Shown here one piece after another: positions 48,817 to 58,860 of a stretch of DNA of 64,000 nt (position 1 is its first letter; every line of letters begins with the position of its first letter). The stretch is taken from positions 4,278,001 to 4,342,000 of the forward strand of contig NZ_CP017186.1 in the NCBI RefSeq assembly GCF_001729745.1, given 5' to 3'. Position numbers and translations under genes: made by a program. The DNA is from Enterobacter hormaechei subsp. hoffmannii. GTDB lineage: Bacteria; Pseudomonadota; Gammaproteobacteria; Enterobacterales; Enterobacteriaceae. The notes under the pieces are model-generated. The model did no database searches and was not told where the DNA came from. It saw only the letters and a program-made list of their open reading frames with translations.

Positions 48817-49640
48817 TACATATGTGCGGCAATCAGACGCTGGTTATCCTGGTACATGGAGAACAGGTAGTTGTTGTAGCGCTGTCCCTGGGTGGAATAA
48901 CCTTTCAGCTTGTGGATCATCGCCGTGGCCGTCACTTCCTGATCCGCCTTACGCAGCTGCGCGCGTGACTTACGGAACGAAGAGTAGGCCGGGTGGGTGT
49001 TCAGATTCACCACATAGGCATTCACGGAATCTTTCACCGATTCAAACTGTGAATAGCCCTTCACCTTGCCGGGTGCATTAGTACAACGACCTTTTGCGCA
49101 TTTCATGCCAAACAGATTGTTGTTGTTGCGCGCCAGCTTCGAGGTGCCCCAACCGCTTTCGGCGGCGGCCATTGTCGCGACCATACTGCCTGGAATAATG
49201 TCCACACGCTCTAACAGAGTGTTCCACGGCACACGACGCGTGTTCCCGCTCCACTTCACTTTATAGCGTTTGGCGATGTCTTTCAGGCGAGTGCGCTCAG
49301 ACGGCGACCAGCGGCTATCGTACTGTTTGGCGATCAGCCAGTTACGATCCGCAGTAATCGCGGCATTTTGACTTTTAATGTAAGGCATTACCGTCCGGAG
49401 AAACGCTTTTTTCCTTGGTGTCCCGGAAGGGTATTTTCGCAAATCAGGAAGTGAACTACTCTTTGCACTATTGCGAGAATACTCTTGTTTACTGCTAACC
49501 TTACTGCTTGTCGTCTTTATTACGTGGGCTTTCTTACTCGTTGTATCCGTGTGCGTCTTTGCAAGCACCTCACCTGAAAATGCCATGGTGAGTAACATGA
49601 GTATCGCGGCCCCATATCGTCGAATGGGAGTCGATATCAT
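48816..49640 (-). CDS. bax: Bax protein (glucosaminidase-domain family)
   Basis: 274 residues, as in E. coli Bax. A signal peptide (RYGAAILMLLTMAFSGEVLA) suggests export. The C-terminal half is a peptidoglycan-glucosaminidase-like domain: ATMAAAESGWGTSKLARNNNNLFGMK holds the catalytic-type Glu, followed by GYSTQGQRYNNYL. No precise substrate is proven. Start ATG 49640 was chosen because it has AGGAGAC upstream and matches E. coli MPSTPIRRYG. Confidence 0.92.
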   Translation of the reverse strand: MISTPIRRYGAAILMLLTMAFSGEVLAKTHTDTTSKKAHVIKTTSSKVSSKQEYSRNSAKSSSLPDLRKYPSGTPRKKAFLRTVMPYIKSQNAAITADRNWLIAKQYDSRWSPSERTRLKDIAKRYKVKWSGNTRRVPWNTLLERVDIIPGSMVATMAAAESGWGTSKLARNNNNLFGMKCAKGRCTNAPGKVKGYSQFESVKDSVNAYVVNLNTHPAYSSFRKSRAQLRKADQEVTATAMIHKLKGYSTQGQRYNNYLFSMYQDNQRLIAAHM

Positions 49641-49953
49641 TAGGTCTCCTGGTCGGATATAAGCATTCCAACACCTTATTTTCTTCAAAATTTGAGAGCG
49701 GAATCTCAAATCGTACCAAAAATAGTCTTCAAGAGCACGTCTATAAATAGTCCAATTCCGAAACTATGTCATCCGGAACATGCTCATTAAAGCACCAACA
49801 CTGGAAAAATGTGCGCGATATCGCAGATAACTGCCTAATTTTGCGCGGGATCACTCATCCCTACGCGTCCTCCCGGCAGAAAGCCTCAGAGGAGGAGTTT
49901 TTCCCCTGAGCCGAATGGCACACTGGTCAAAAATGCCGCGACAGGAAAATGGA
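49641..49953. promoter_or_regulatory. bax-malS intergenic region with possible MalT boxes
   Basis: 313-base AT-rich gap between divergent bax and malS. On the minus strand GGGATGAG (49854-49861) and GGGAGGAC (49867-49874) resemble the MalT box core GGGA(T/G)GAGG and are 13 bases apart; an AGGAGGAG lies at 49889-49896. malS is a MalT target in E. coli, so these are candidates only. Confidence 0.4.
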
Positions 49954-51984
49954 ATGAAACGCACTGCATTAGCTGTTCTGATGTTACCCGCATTCGCGCA
50001 TGCCGACTGGTCATCGCCGGGATTTGACGCATTCAACGCTGAAGGTACCGGCGTCTTTACCAGCCAGGCAACGCTTGCGAAGGGTACCCGTCCACTGACG
50101 TTGAGTCTTGACAACGCGTGCTGGCAGCCGACAAAGGCCATTAAGCTCAACGAGATGCTGTCGCTCAAACCGTGCGAAGGCACGCCACCGCAGTGGCGAT
50201 TATTCCGTGACGGCGTTTATCAGATGCGTATTGATACGCGCTCTGGAACGCCGACGCTGATGCTGACGGTACAAAGTGCGGCGCCACAGCCTGTCGCAAA
50301 CGTTACCCGCCAGTGCCCGAAGTGGGACGGCAAACCGCTCACGATCGACGTCGTTAACACGTTCCCGGAAGGCACGGTGGTGCGTGATTTTTACAGCAAA
50401 CAGACCGCGACCGTTCAAAATGGCAAAGTGACTCTTCAGCCAGCCGCCAACAGCAATGGCCTGCTGCTGCTTGAGCGCGCCGAAACGGACAAACCCGCGC
50501 CGTTCAGCTGGCAAAACGCCACCGTCTATTTCGTGCTGACCGATCGCTTCGTGAATGGCGACCCCACCAACGACAACAGCTATGGCCGCCATAAAGATGG
50601 TATGCAGGAGATAGGTACTTTCCACGGCGGCGATCTGAAAGGGCTTACCAGCAAACTGGATTACCTTCAGCAACTGGGCGTGAATGCGCTCTGGATAAGC
50701 TCCCCGCTGGAGCAGATCCACGGCTGGGTTGGCGGCGGCACCAAAGGGGATTTCCCCCACTACGCGTATCACGGTTATTACACCCAGGACTGGACGAAAC
50801 TCGACGCCAACATGGGCAACGAAGATGATTTACGCCAGCTTGTCGACGACGCGCACAGGCGCGGTATCCGCGTCCTGTTTGACGTTGTCATGAACCACGC
50901 GGGCTATGCGACGCTTGCAGATATGCAGCAATATCAGTTTGGCGCACTCTATTTACAGGGAGATGAGCTGAAAAAAACGCTCGGCGAACGCTGGACTGAC
51001 TGGAAGCCAGGCGCGGGTCAAAGCTGGCACAGCTTCAACGATTACATCAACTTCAGTGACAAAGCCGCATGGGAAAAATGGTGGGGTAAAAAATGGATCC
51101 GTACCGATATCGGTGATTACGACAACCCGGGCTTTGACGACTTGACCATGTCCCTGGCCTTCCTGCCGGATCTGAAAACGGAATCAAAAACCCCGTCAGG
51201 TTTGCCGAACTTTTATCAACACAAGCCCGACACCAACGCGAAAGTGATGACGAATTTCACGCCGCGAGATTACCTGACCCACTGGCTTAGCCAGTGGGTG
51301 CGTGACTACGGCATCGACGGTTTCCGGGTCGATACCGCCAAACACGTTGAGCATGAAGCCTGGCAGCAACTGAAAGACCAGGCCAGCCAGGCGCTGGCCG
51401 CGTGGAAGGCCGCCAACCCGGACAAAAAACTCGACGATGCGCCGTTCTGGATGACCGGTGAATCCTGGGGCCACGGCGTGATGCAGAGCGATTATTACCG
51501 CCACGGCTTCGATGCGATGATCAACTTTGACTATCAGGAGCAGGCGGCGAAAGCAGTGGACTGTCTGGCAGATATGGATTTGACCTGGCAGCAAATGGCA
51601 GAAAAGCTGCAAAGTTTTAATGTGCTGAGCTATCTCTCCTCCCACGATACGCGTCTGTTCCGTGAAGGGGGCCAGCGCGCCGCTGAGTTACTGCTGCTGG
51701 CGCCGGGAAGCGTGCAGATCTATTACGGCGATGAATCAGAGCGTCCATTTGGTCCGACGGGCTCCGATCCGCTACAGGGAACCCGTTCGGATATGAACTG
51801 GCAGGACGTCACGGGTAAACAGGCGTTAACTGTCGCCCACTGGCAGCTTCTGGGGCAGTTCCGCGCCCGTCATCCGGCTGTGGGTGAAGGCAAGCAAACA
51901 ACGCTGTCAGTGAAAGAAGGCTACGGCTTTGTGCGCGAGCACAAGGGCGATAAGGTGATGGTGGTGTGGGCGGGTAATCAGTAG
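49954..51984 (+). CDS. malS: Periplasmic alpha-amylase MalS
   Basis: Exported GH13 alpha-amylase that shortens maltodextrins in the periplasm. 676 residues, as in E. coli. Signal peptide MKRTALAVLMLPAFAHA. Catalytic triad in GFRVDTAKHVE (nucleophile Asp), MTGESWGHG (acid Glu) and YLSSHDTRLF (Asp); the conserved VVMNHAG precedes them. Several Cys in the N-terminal 130 residues match the disulphides reported for the E. coli enzyme. Start ATG 49954 has ACAGGAAA upstream; the 13-codon extension is rejected. Confidence 0.95.
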   Translation: MKRTALAVLMLPAFAHADWSSPGFDAFNAEGTGVFTSQATLAKGTRPLTLSLDNACWQPTKAIKLNEMLSLKPCEGTPPQWRLFRDGVYQMRIDTRSGTPTLMLTVQSAAPQPVANVTRQCPKWDGKPLTIDVVNTFPEGTVVRDFYSKQTATVQNGKVTLQPAANSNGLLLLERAETDKPAPFSWQNATVYFVLTDRFVNGDPTNDNSYGRHKDGMQEIGTFHGGDLKGLTSKLDYLQQLGVNALWISSPLEQIHGWVGGGTKGDFPHYAYHGYYTQDWTKLDANMGNEDDLRQLVDDAHRRGIRVLFDVVMNHAGYATLADMQQYQFGALYLQGDELKKTLGERWTDWKPGAGQSWHSFNDYINFSDKAAWEKWWGKKWIRTDIGDYDNPGFDDLTMSLAFLPDLKTESKTPSGLPNFYQHKPDTNAKVMTNFTPRDYLTHWLSQWVRDYGIDGFRVDTAKHVEHEAWQQLKDQASQALAAWKAANPDKKLDDAPFWMTGESWGHGVMQSDYYRHGFDAMINFDYQEQAAKAVDCLADMDLTWQQMAEKLQSFNVLSYLSSHDTRLFREGGQRAAELLLLAPGSVQIYYGDESERPFGPTGSDPLQGTRSDMNWQDVTGKQALTVAHWQLLGQFRARHPAVGEGKQTTLSVKEGYGFVREHKGDKVMVVWAGNQ

Positions 51985-51990
51985 AACTGC

Positions 51991-52083
51991 CCCCTCACCC
52001 TAATCCTCTCCCCTAAGGGGCAAGGGGATTGCACGGTGCGGTCTTTCACCCTCGCCCCTTTGGGGAGAGGGTCGGGGTGAGGG
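51991..52083. repeat. Long inverted repeat between malS and avtA (copy C)
   Basis: CCCCTCACCCTAATCCTCTC (from 51991) is nearly complementary to GGGGAGAGGGTCGGGGTGAG (52062-52081). It has the same outline as the repeat after kdgK (692-795). An inner CCCCTAAGGGG adds a second hairpin. It starts 6 bases after the malS stop. Confidence 0.75.
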
Positions 52084-52226
52084 AGACATTCATCAGAACG
52101 ATTCACTGCAATAATCCCTCTCCACCATACAAAACAACAAATCCGACCACATCCGCCGATTTGCACCAACACGGTGCTGGCGTTATGGTTACTGCCTTTC
52201 ATATTAAGCCCGACAGATCACCTGCT

Positions 52227-53480
52227 ATGACGTTTTCACAATTCGGCGACAAATTTACCCGCCATTCAGGCATTACCCGCCTGATGGAGGACCTCAACGA
52301 CGGGCTGCGCACCCCAGGCGCTATCATGCTTGGCGGCGGAAACCCGGCTCAAATTCCGGAGATGAACACCTACTTCCAGACGCTGCTGGCAGACATGCTG
52401 GAAAACGGTAAAGCAACCGATGCGCTATGTAATTACGACGGCCCTCAGGGTAAAACAGAACTACTGACGCTTCTGGCGGCAATGCTGCGGGAAGCGCTGG
52501 GTTGGGATATCGAACCACAGAACATTGCACTGACAAACGGCAGTCAGAGCGCGTTTTTCTACTTATTCAATCTGTTCGCCGGACGCCGCGCCGACGGCAC
52601 CACGAAAAAAGTGCTGTTCCCGCTGGCACCGGAGTATATCGGCTATGCCGATGCCGGCCTCGAAGAAGACCTGTTTGTTTCCGCACGTCCGAATATCGAG
52701 TTGTTGCCAGAGGGCCAGTTCAAATATCACGTCGATTTTGAACATCTGCATATCGGTGAAGAGACGGGCATGATCTGCGTATCTCGTCCCACCAACCCGA
52801 CGGGGAACGTGATCACCGACGACGAGCTGATGAAGCTGGATGCGCTGGCGAATCAGCACGGCATCCCGCTGGTGATCGATAACGCCTATGGCGTACCGTT
52901 CCCGGGGATCATCTTCAGCGAAGCGCGTCCGCTGTGGAACCCGAACATCATCCTCTGCATGAGCCTCTCCAAGCTGGGCCTGCCGGGCAGCCGCTGCGGC
53001 ATTATCATTGCTAACGAGAAAATCATCACCGCCATTACCAACATGAACGGCATTATCAGCCTTTCCCCTGGCGGCATCGGCCCGGCGATGATGTGCGAGA
53101 TGATCAGGCGTAACGACCTGCTGCGCCTGTCAAATGAGGTGATCAAGCCGTTTTACTCTCAGCGCGTTCAGGAAACTATCGCCATCCTTCGCCGCTACTT
53201 ACCGGAGGAACGCTGCCTGATCCATAAACCGGAAGGGGCAATTTTCCTGTGGCTGTGGTTTAAGGATCTGCCCATTACGACAGAGCTGCTTTATCAGCGT
53301 CTGAAAAAGCGTGGCGTGCTGATGGTCCCGGGGGATTACTTCTTCCCGGGTCTGGATAAGCCGTGGCCGCATACGCACCAGTGCATGCGCATGAACTACG
53401 TCCCGGACCCGGAAAAAATCGAAGCGGGTGTGAAAATTCTCGCCGAAGAGATTGAGAACGCCTGGCGCGAGGCCGGCTAA
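52227..53480 (+). CDS. avtA: Valine--pyruvate aminotransferase AvtA
   Basis: PLP-dependent class I/II aminotransferase (transaminase C) interconverting valine/pyruvate and 2-ketoisovalerate/alanine. 417 residues, as in E. coli. PLP lysine in CMSLSKLGLPGSR; DNAYGVPFPG holds the pyridine-nitrogen Asp; RPTNPTGNV lies in the substrate site. The frame is open 66 codons upstream through the repeat, but ATG 52227 gives the E. coli start MTFSLFGDKF. The ribosome binding site is weak. Confidence 0.95.
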   Translation: MTFSQFGDKFTRHSGITRLMEDLNDGLRTPGAIMLGGGNPAQIPEMNTYFQTLLADMLENGKATDALCNYDGPQGKTELLTLLAAMLREALGWDIEPQNIALTNGSQSAFFYLFNLFAGRRADGTTKKVLFPLAPEYIGYADAGLEEDLFVSARPNIELLPEGQFKYHVDFEHLHIGEETGMICVSRPTNPTGNVITDDELMKLDALANQHGIPLVIDNAYGVPFPGIIFSEARPLWNPNIILCMSLSKLGLPGSRCGIIIANEKIITAITNMNGIISLSPGGIGPAMMCEMIRRNDLLRLSNEVIKPFYSQRVQETIAILRRYLPEERCLIHKPEGAIFLWLWFKDLPITTELLYQRLKKRGVLMVPGDYFFPGLDKPWPHTHQCMRMNYVPDPEKIEAGVKILAEEIENAWREAG

Positions 53481-53487
53481 TAAAACC

Positions 53488-53943
53488 TCAGACCAGATTA
53501 CGCAGCCGTTCCGCGCGTAGTCTGGCGGGGTCTATGCAGCGCAGCGCGTGGGTGGGACAGGCTTCGACGCAGGCGGGACCGCCCTCGCGATGCATGCACA
53601 AATCACATTTCAGCGCCTGAACGCGATCTCCCACAACCCGAACCTGCATTGCCCCGAACGGGCACGCCACCATACAGCTTTTGCAGCCGATACAGCGAGC
53701 CTGCTCAACGAGCCAGGCTCCCGCAGCACGGTGAATGGCCCCCGTCGGGCAGACATTCGCGCAGGGCGCATCTTCACACTGGTGGCAGCCCACGGCTGTG
53801 GTGAAGGTTCCCCCCTTAACCACGCGGATACGTGACGTAAACGCTTCTGGCGTGGCGCTGCTTTGATGCGACATCATGCACGCCACCTCACAGGTGCGGC
53901 ACCCGATACATTTTTCAGGATCCGTCAGAATAAATCGGTTCAT
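53488..53943 (-). CDS. ysaA: Four-cluster ferredoxin-like protein YsaA (HycB/HydN type)
   Basis: 151-residue polyferredoxin related to HydN/HycB electron-transfer subunits. Sixteen cysteines in four groups (CIGCRTCEVAC, CHQCEDAPCANVC, CIGCKSCMVAC, and CDLC with ACVEAC) should bind four [4Fe-4S] clusters. No signal peptide, so cytoplasmic. Its redox partner is unknown; no oxidoreductase large subunit lies nearby. It follows yiaJ by 3 bases and may be co-transcribed with it. Same place as in E. coli. Confidence 0.88.
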   Translation of the reverse strand: MNRFILTDPEKCIGCRTCEVACMMSHQSSATPEAFTSRIRVVKGGTFTTAVGCHQCEDAPCANVCPTGAIHRAAGAWLVEQARCIGCKSCMVACPFGAMQVRVVGDRVQALKCDLCMHREGGPACVEACPTHALRCIDPARLRAERLRNLV

Positions 53944-53946
53944 CAG

Positions 53947-54765
53947 TTACGCCTCGCGCACGTTAAACCCCAGTTCTTTCGAGATAGCTTCCGCCGTGTC
54001 ACGCAGCGGTTTTAACAAGTTTTTCTCGCCCACCTGCTTCATGCGCGACGTCGACAGCGAAATGGAGATGGCATAGGGCACGCGCCCGTGAATATCAAAG
54101 ACCGGCACGGCGATACATGACACACCCAGCTCGTTCTCTTCTTTATCCATCGCCATACTGTGATCGCGAATTTCCGCCAGCTCATCATACATCGCGCTCA
54201 GTTCGGTGATGGTGTTGCGGGTCAAAGGTTGGATCTGTTCATGGTGGCTTTCCCAGTAGCTCGCCACGTAATCCTGATGGCCAAACGCCATATAGATTTT
54301 GCCCATCGCAGAACAATAGAGCGGCATATGCTGGCCGATATATGCGCGCGTGCGCAGCATACCGGTTGTCGGCTCAAGCTTATAAATCAGGATCGCGTGA
54401 TCATCTTCACGGCTGGAGAAGTTGACCGTTTCGCCGGTGGCAATGTTCAGCGCCTCGAGGTGCGGCGCCGCCACGTGAATAATATTGAGCGATGAAAGCG
54501 CCTTTTGCCCGACGGCGATAAATTTGGTGGTCAGACGATAGCTCCCTGCCGCCGGCGCCGGCGTCACGTACCCGCACGACTGCAACCCCTGCAATAACCG
54601 GTGCACGGTGCTTTTATTCAGCCCCGCCAGTTCTGATAAATGCGCAAGCGGACACCCGTTCGGATAGTTACTGAGGATTTCAATCAGCATCAGGCCGCGA
54701 AACAAGCTCTGGCTACCTGCTGGCCTCTCTTTTTCTTGCGTCATTTCGCTCTCTTTTATGCTCAT
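53947..54765 (-). CDS. yiaJ: IclR-family repressor of the yia operon, YiaJ (PlaR)
   Basis: Transcription regulator of the IclR family: N-terminal winged helix (LAHLSELAGLNKSTVHRLLQGLQ, about residues 38-60) and C-terminal effector-binding domain with the conserved LPLYCSAMGK-like stretch and ENELGVSCIAVPVFD. 272 residues from ATG 54765, which has AGGAG seven bases upstream; an upstream ATG at 54804 is less likely. In E. coli it represses yiaK-S; divergent from yiaK here too. Confidence 0.93.
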   Translation of the reverse strand: MSIKESEMTQEKERPAGSQSLFRGLMLIEILSNYPNGCPLAHLSELAGLNKSTVHRLLQGLQSCGYVTPAPAAGSYRLTTKFIAVGQKALSSLNIIHVAAPHLEALNIATGETVNFSSREDDHAILIYKLEPTTGMLRTRAYIGQHMPLYCSAMGKIYMAFGHQDYVASYWESHHEQIQPLTRNTITELSAMYDELAEIRDHSMAMDKEENELGVSCIAVPVFDIHGRVPYAISISLSTSRMKQVGEKNLLKPLRDTAEAISKELGFNVREA

Positions 54766-54989
54766 CAAATGGCTCCTGTTTATCGCGCCCTGATGGTAGC
54801 GCAAAGTGTGGTTTAGTTCACGATCTCAACAGAAAAAACACAACCATTTGATTTTAATCGATTTTGAAAAACGTGAATGTCGTTGATCTGACAAAATTTG
54901 ATCGCTATATTTGAAATCGGATTTCGCATAGTGAAATTTAGCGATAAAAAAGCACTCGCACTTGCCCCTAAAAAAACAGGAGAACAGGG
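54766..54989. promoter_or_regulatory. yiaJ-yiaK divergent control region with nested palindromes
   Basis: 224 bases, AT-rich. A perfect palindrome GAAATCGGATTTC lies at 54913-54925, framed by an outer inverted repeat ATCGCTA (54901-54907) and TAGCGAT (54939-54945). Palindromes of this size are usual for IclR operators; it lies 65 bases before yiaK, so it is the likeliest YiaJ site (inference). CAGGAGAACAGGG precedes yiaK. Confidence 0.6.
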
Positions 54990-56466
<1,477 letters not shown>

Positions 56467-56492
56467 TTTTCTGATAAATACAGGAATGCGAA

Positions 56493-57419
56493 ATGACCAA
56501 CACCGGTTTTATTATTGGTGCGTACCCCTGCGCACCCTCGTTTCACCAGAAAGGGGAGCAGGAAGAACACGCCTTCTGGCGGGAACTTTCCGACACGCCA
56601 AATATTCGCGGGCTGGAACAACCTTGCCTTGAAAATCTCCATCCGTTTGGTGATGAATGGCTGTTTCGTCATACGCCGGGCAACTGGCAGATCGTTGTCA
56701 CAGCCGTTATGGAAACCATGCGCCGCCGCGGCAGCAACGGCGCGTTTGGCCTGGCGTCCGCGGACGAAGAACAACGTAAAGCGTGCATTGAATATTACCG
56801 CCATCTGCATCAAAAGATTGATGCCGTTAACACCCGCTTTCCCGGGAAAGTGGTCGCTCTGGAAATGCAGGCCGCACCACAGGCGGGTAATGATTCTGTC
56901 GAGCAAGCGACAGAATCATTCTCCCGCTCGGTAAGGGAAATCGCGAGCTGGGACTGGGGCTGCGATCTGGTGCTGGAACACTGTGATGCGATGAATAGCC
57001 CGGCGCCGCGTAAAGGGTTCTTGCCCTTAGAGCAGGTGCTGGAGGTAGTGAGAGAGACCGATATCAGCGTCTGTATCAACTGGGCACGTTCGGCCATCGA
57101 AGGTCGCAACACCGCCCTTCCGCTGGAACATGTTCAGGCGGCACTCGCTGCCGGGAAACTGGGGGCACTGATGTTTTCGGGCACGACCCCTCGCGGTGAG
57201 TACGGAGAATGGCAGGATCTGCACGCGCCGTTTTCTTCGTTCTGCGCCGACAGTCTCATGTCCACTGAACATGTAAAAACGCTGTTTACTGCGGCGAGCG
57301 CCGCAACATTGAAATTCTCCGGTATTAAATTACTGGAAATAAATGCTAATGCTGACGTCAGCCATCGCATCGCTATTTTGCGCGACGGCATTAGCGCTAT
57401 GAATAAAGCATCACAATAA
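56493..57419 (+). CDS. yiaX1: DUF4862-type protein YiaX1, function unknown
   Basis: 308 residues; I recognise it as the DUF4862-type protein that Klebsiella has at this position (yiaX1). E. coli has TRAP transporter genes here instead. No signal peptide or membrane helix. The spacing of acidic and polar residues at predicted strand ends resembles an AP-endonuclease/sugar-isomerase TIM barrel: Glu42 (LEQP), Glu124 (VALEMQ), Glu162-His163-Asp165 (LEHCD), Asn196 (CINWAR) and Glu282 (LLEIN). It may act on an open-chain sugar acid or ketose made in this pathway; that is inference. AGGA lies nine bases upstream of the start. Confidence 0.75.
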   Translation: MTNTGFIIGAYPCAPSFHQKGEQEEHAFWRELSDTPNIRGLEQPCLENLHPFGDEWLFRHTPGNWQIVVTAVMETMRRRGSNGAFGLASADEEQRKACIEYYRHLHQKIDAVNTRFPGKVVALEMQAAPQAGNDSVEQATESFSRSVREIASWDWGCDLVLEHCDAMNSPAPRKGFLPLEQVLEVVRETDISVCINWARSAIEGRNTALPLEHVQAALAAGKLGALMFSGTTPRGEYGEWQDLHAPFSSFCADSLMSTEHVKTLFTAASAATLKFSGIKLLEINANADVSHRIAILRDGISAMNKASQ

Positions 57420-57464
57420 AAATAAAGAATACATTTTCCGGTTACCTTCACTGAGATATTAACT

Positions 57465-58784
57465 ATGAATATTTCTTCTAATGCTCTACACGCGGACATT
57501 CCGCGCCAGCGCTGGCTAAGGATCATTCCCCCTATTCTTATCGCCTGCATTATTTCCTATATGGACCGCGTAAATATAGCTTTTGCGATGCCCGGCGGTA
57601 TGGACGAAGAGCTGGGCATTTCCGCCACGATGGCGGGCCTGGCGGGGGGGATCTTTTTTATTGGCTATTTGTTCCTGCAAGTTCCCGGCGGCAAAATTGC
57701 CGTGCACGGCAGCGGTAAGAAGTTTATCGGCTGGTCGCTGGTTGCCTGGGCGGTGATCTCGGTTCTGACCGGGCTTGTAACCAACCAGTATCAGCTGCTG
57801 GTGCTGCGCTTCTTACTCGGCGTGGCGGAAGGCGGGATGCTGCCCGTTGTGCTCACGATGATCAGTAACTGGTTTCCGGATGCCGAGCGCGGCCGCGCCA
57901 ACGCGATTGTGATCATGTTCGTGCCCATCGCCGGGATCATCACCGCCCCACTGTCGGGCTGGATTATCACCGCTCTCGACTGGCGCTGGCTGTTCATTAT
58001 TGAAGGTCTGATGTCCGTTGTTGTGCTGGTGCTGTGGGCGTTCACCGTCTACGACCGGCCGCAGGAAGCGCGCTGGATCTCTGAGGCCGAGAAAAACTAC
58101 CTGGTACAAACACTGGCGGCAGAGCAGCAGGCCATTGCGGGTAAAGAGGTGAAAAACGCCTCGCTCAGCGCAGTGCTGTCTGACAAAACCATGTGGCAGC
58201 TGATCGCCCTCAACTTCTTCTACCAGACCGGCATTTACGGTTACACCCTCTGGCTGCCCACCATTCTGAAAGAACTGACGCACACCAGCATCGGCCAGGT
58301 GGGAATGCTCGCCATTCTGCCTTACATCGGCGCCATTGCCGGCATGTTCCTGTTCTCTACGCTCTCTGACCGCACCGGCAAGCGCAAGCTGTTTGTTTCC
58401 CTGCCATTGATTGGCTTTGCGCTCTGCATGTTCCTCTCCGTGGCGCTGAAAGAGCACACCTGGCTGGCCTATGCCGCTCTGGTGGGCTGTGGCTTCTTCC
58501 TGCAATCCGCAGCGGGCGTGTTCTGGACCATCCCGGCGCGTCTGTTCAGCGCTGAGATGGCGGGTGGCGCTCGCGGCGTGATTAATGCCCTGGGCAACCT
58601 CGGCGGGTTCTGCGGTCCTTATGCGGTAGGCGTACTGATCACCCTGTACAGCAAAGACGCAGGCGTTTACTGCCTGGCGGTTTCGCTGGCGCTGGCATCG
58701 CTGCTGGCCCTGATGTTACCGGCGAAATGCGATGCCGGAGCAGAGCCCAACCCCACGGTGAACTCGCATAAGCGTGCGGCCTGA
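57465..58784 (+). CDS. yiaX2: MFS transporter YiaX2 (anion:cation symporter type)
   Basis: 439 residues with about twelve membrane helices and the ACS-family signature after helix 1 (ISYMDRVNIAFAMPGGMDEELGIS). In Klebsiella, YiaX2 sits in the yiaKLX1X2PQRS operon needed for aerobic L-ascorbate use and is the likely importer of ascorbate-derived acids. It replaces the E. coli YiaMNO TRAP transporter. A weak ribosome binding site and 45-base gap follow yiaX1. Confidence 0.88.
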   Translation: MNISSNALHADIPRQRWLRIIPPILIACIISYMDRVNIAFAMPGGMDEELGISATMAGLAGGIFFIGYLFLQVPGGKIAVHGSGKKFIGWSLVAWAVISVLTGLVTNQYQLLVLRFLLGVAEGGMLPVVLTMISNWFPDAERGRANAIVIMFVPIAGIITAPLSGWIITALDWRWLFIIEGLMSVVVLVLWAFTVYDRPQEARWISEAEKNYLVQTLAAEQQAIAGKEVKNASLSAVLSDKTMWQLIALNFFYQTGIYGYTLWLPTILKELTHTSIGQVGMLAILPYIGAIAGMFLFSTLSDRTGKRKLFVSLPLIGFALCMFLSVALKEHTWLAYAALVGCGFFLQSAAGVFWTIPARLFSAEMAGGARGVINALGNLGGFCGPYAVGVLITLYSKDAGVYCLAVSLALASLLALMLPAKCDAGAEPNPTVNSHKRAA

Positions 58785-58813
58785 GGCCCTCACCTGATTC
58801 ACTAAACCAAACC

Positions 58814-58843
58814 GTAGGCCGGGTAAGCGAAGCGCCACCCGGC
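58814..58843. repeat. REP element between yiaX2 and lyxK
   Basis: GTAGGCCGGGTAAGCG, then AAGCGCCACCCGGC, is a canonical enterobacterial REP palindrome. It lies within the operon, so it may separate the stability of the upstream and downstream mRNA. Confidence 0.85.
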
Positions 58844-58860
58844 AATTAAGCGAGAAGAAG

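Noticed and set aside
52029..52226. 66-codon N-terminal extension of avtA
   Set aside because: The extension reads through the inverted repeat and is absent from E. coli AvtA; ATG 52227 restores the family start.
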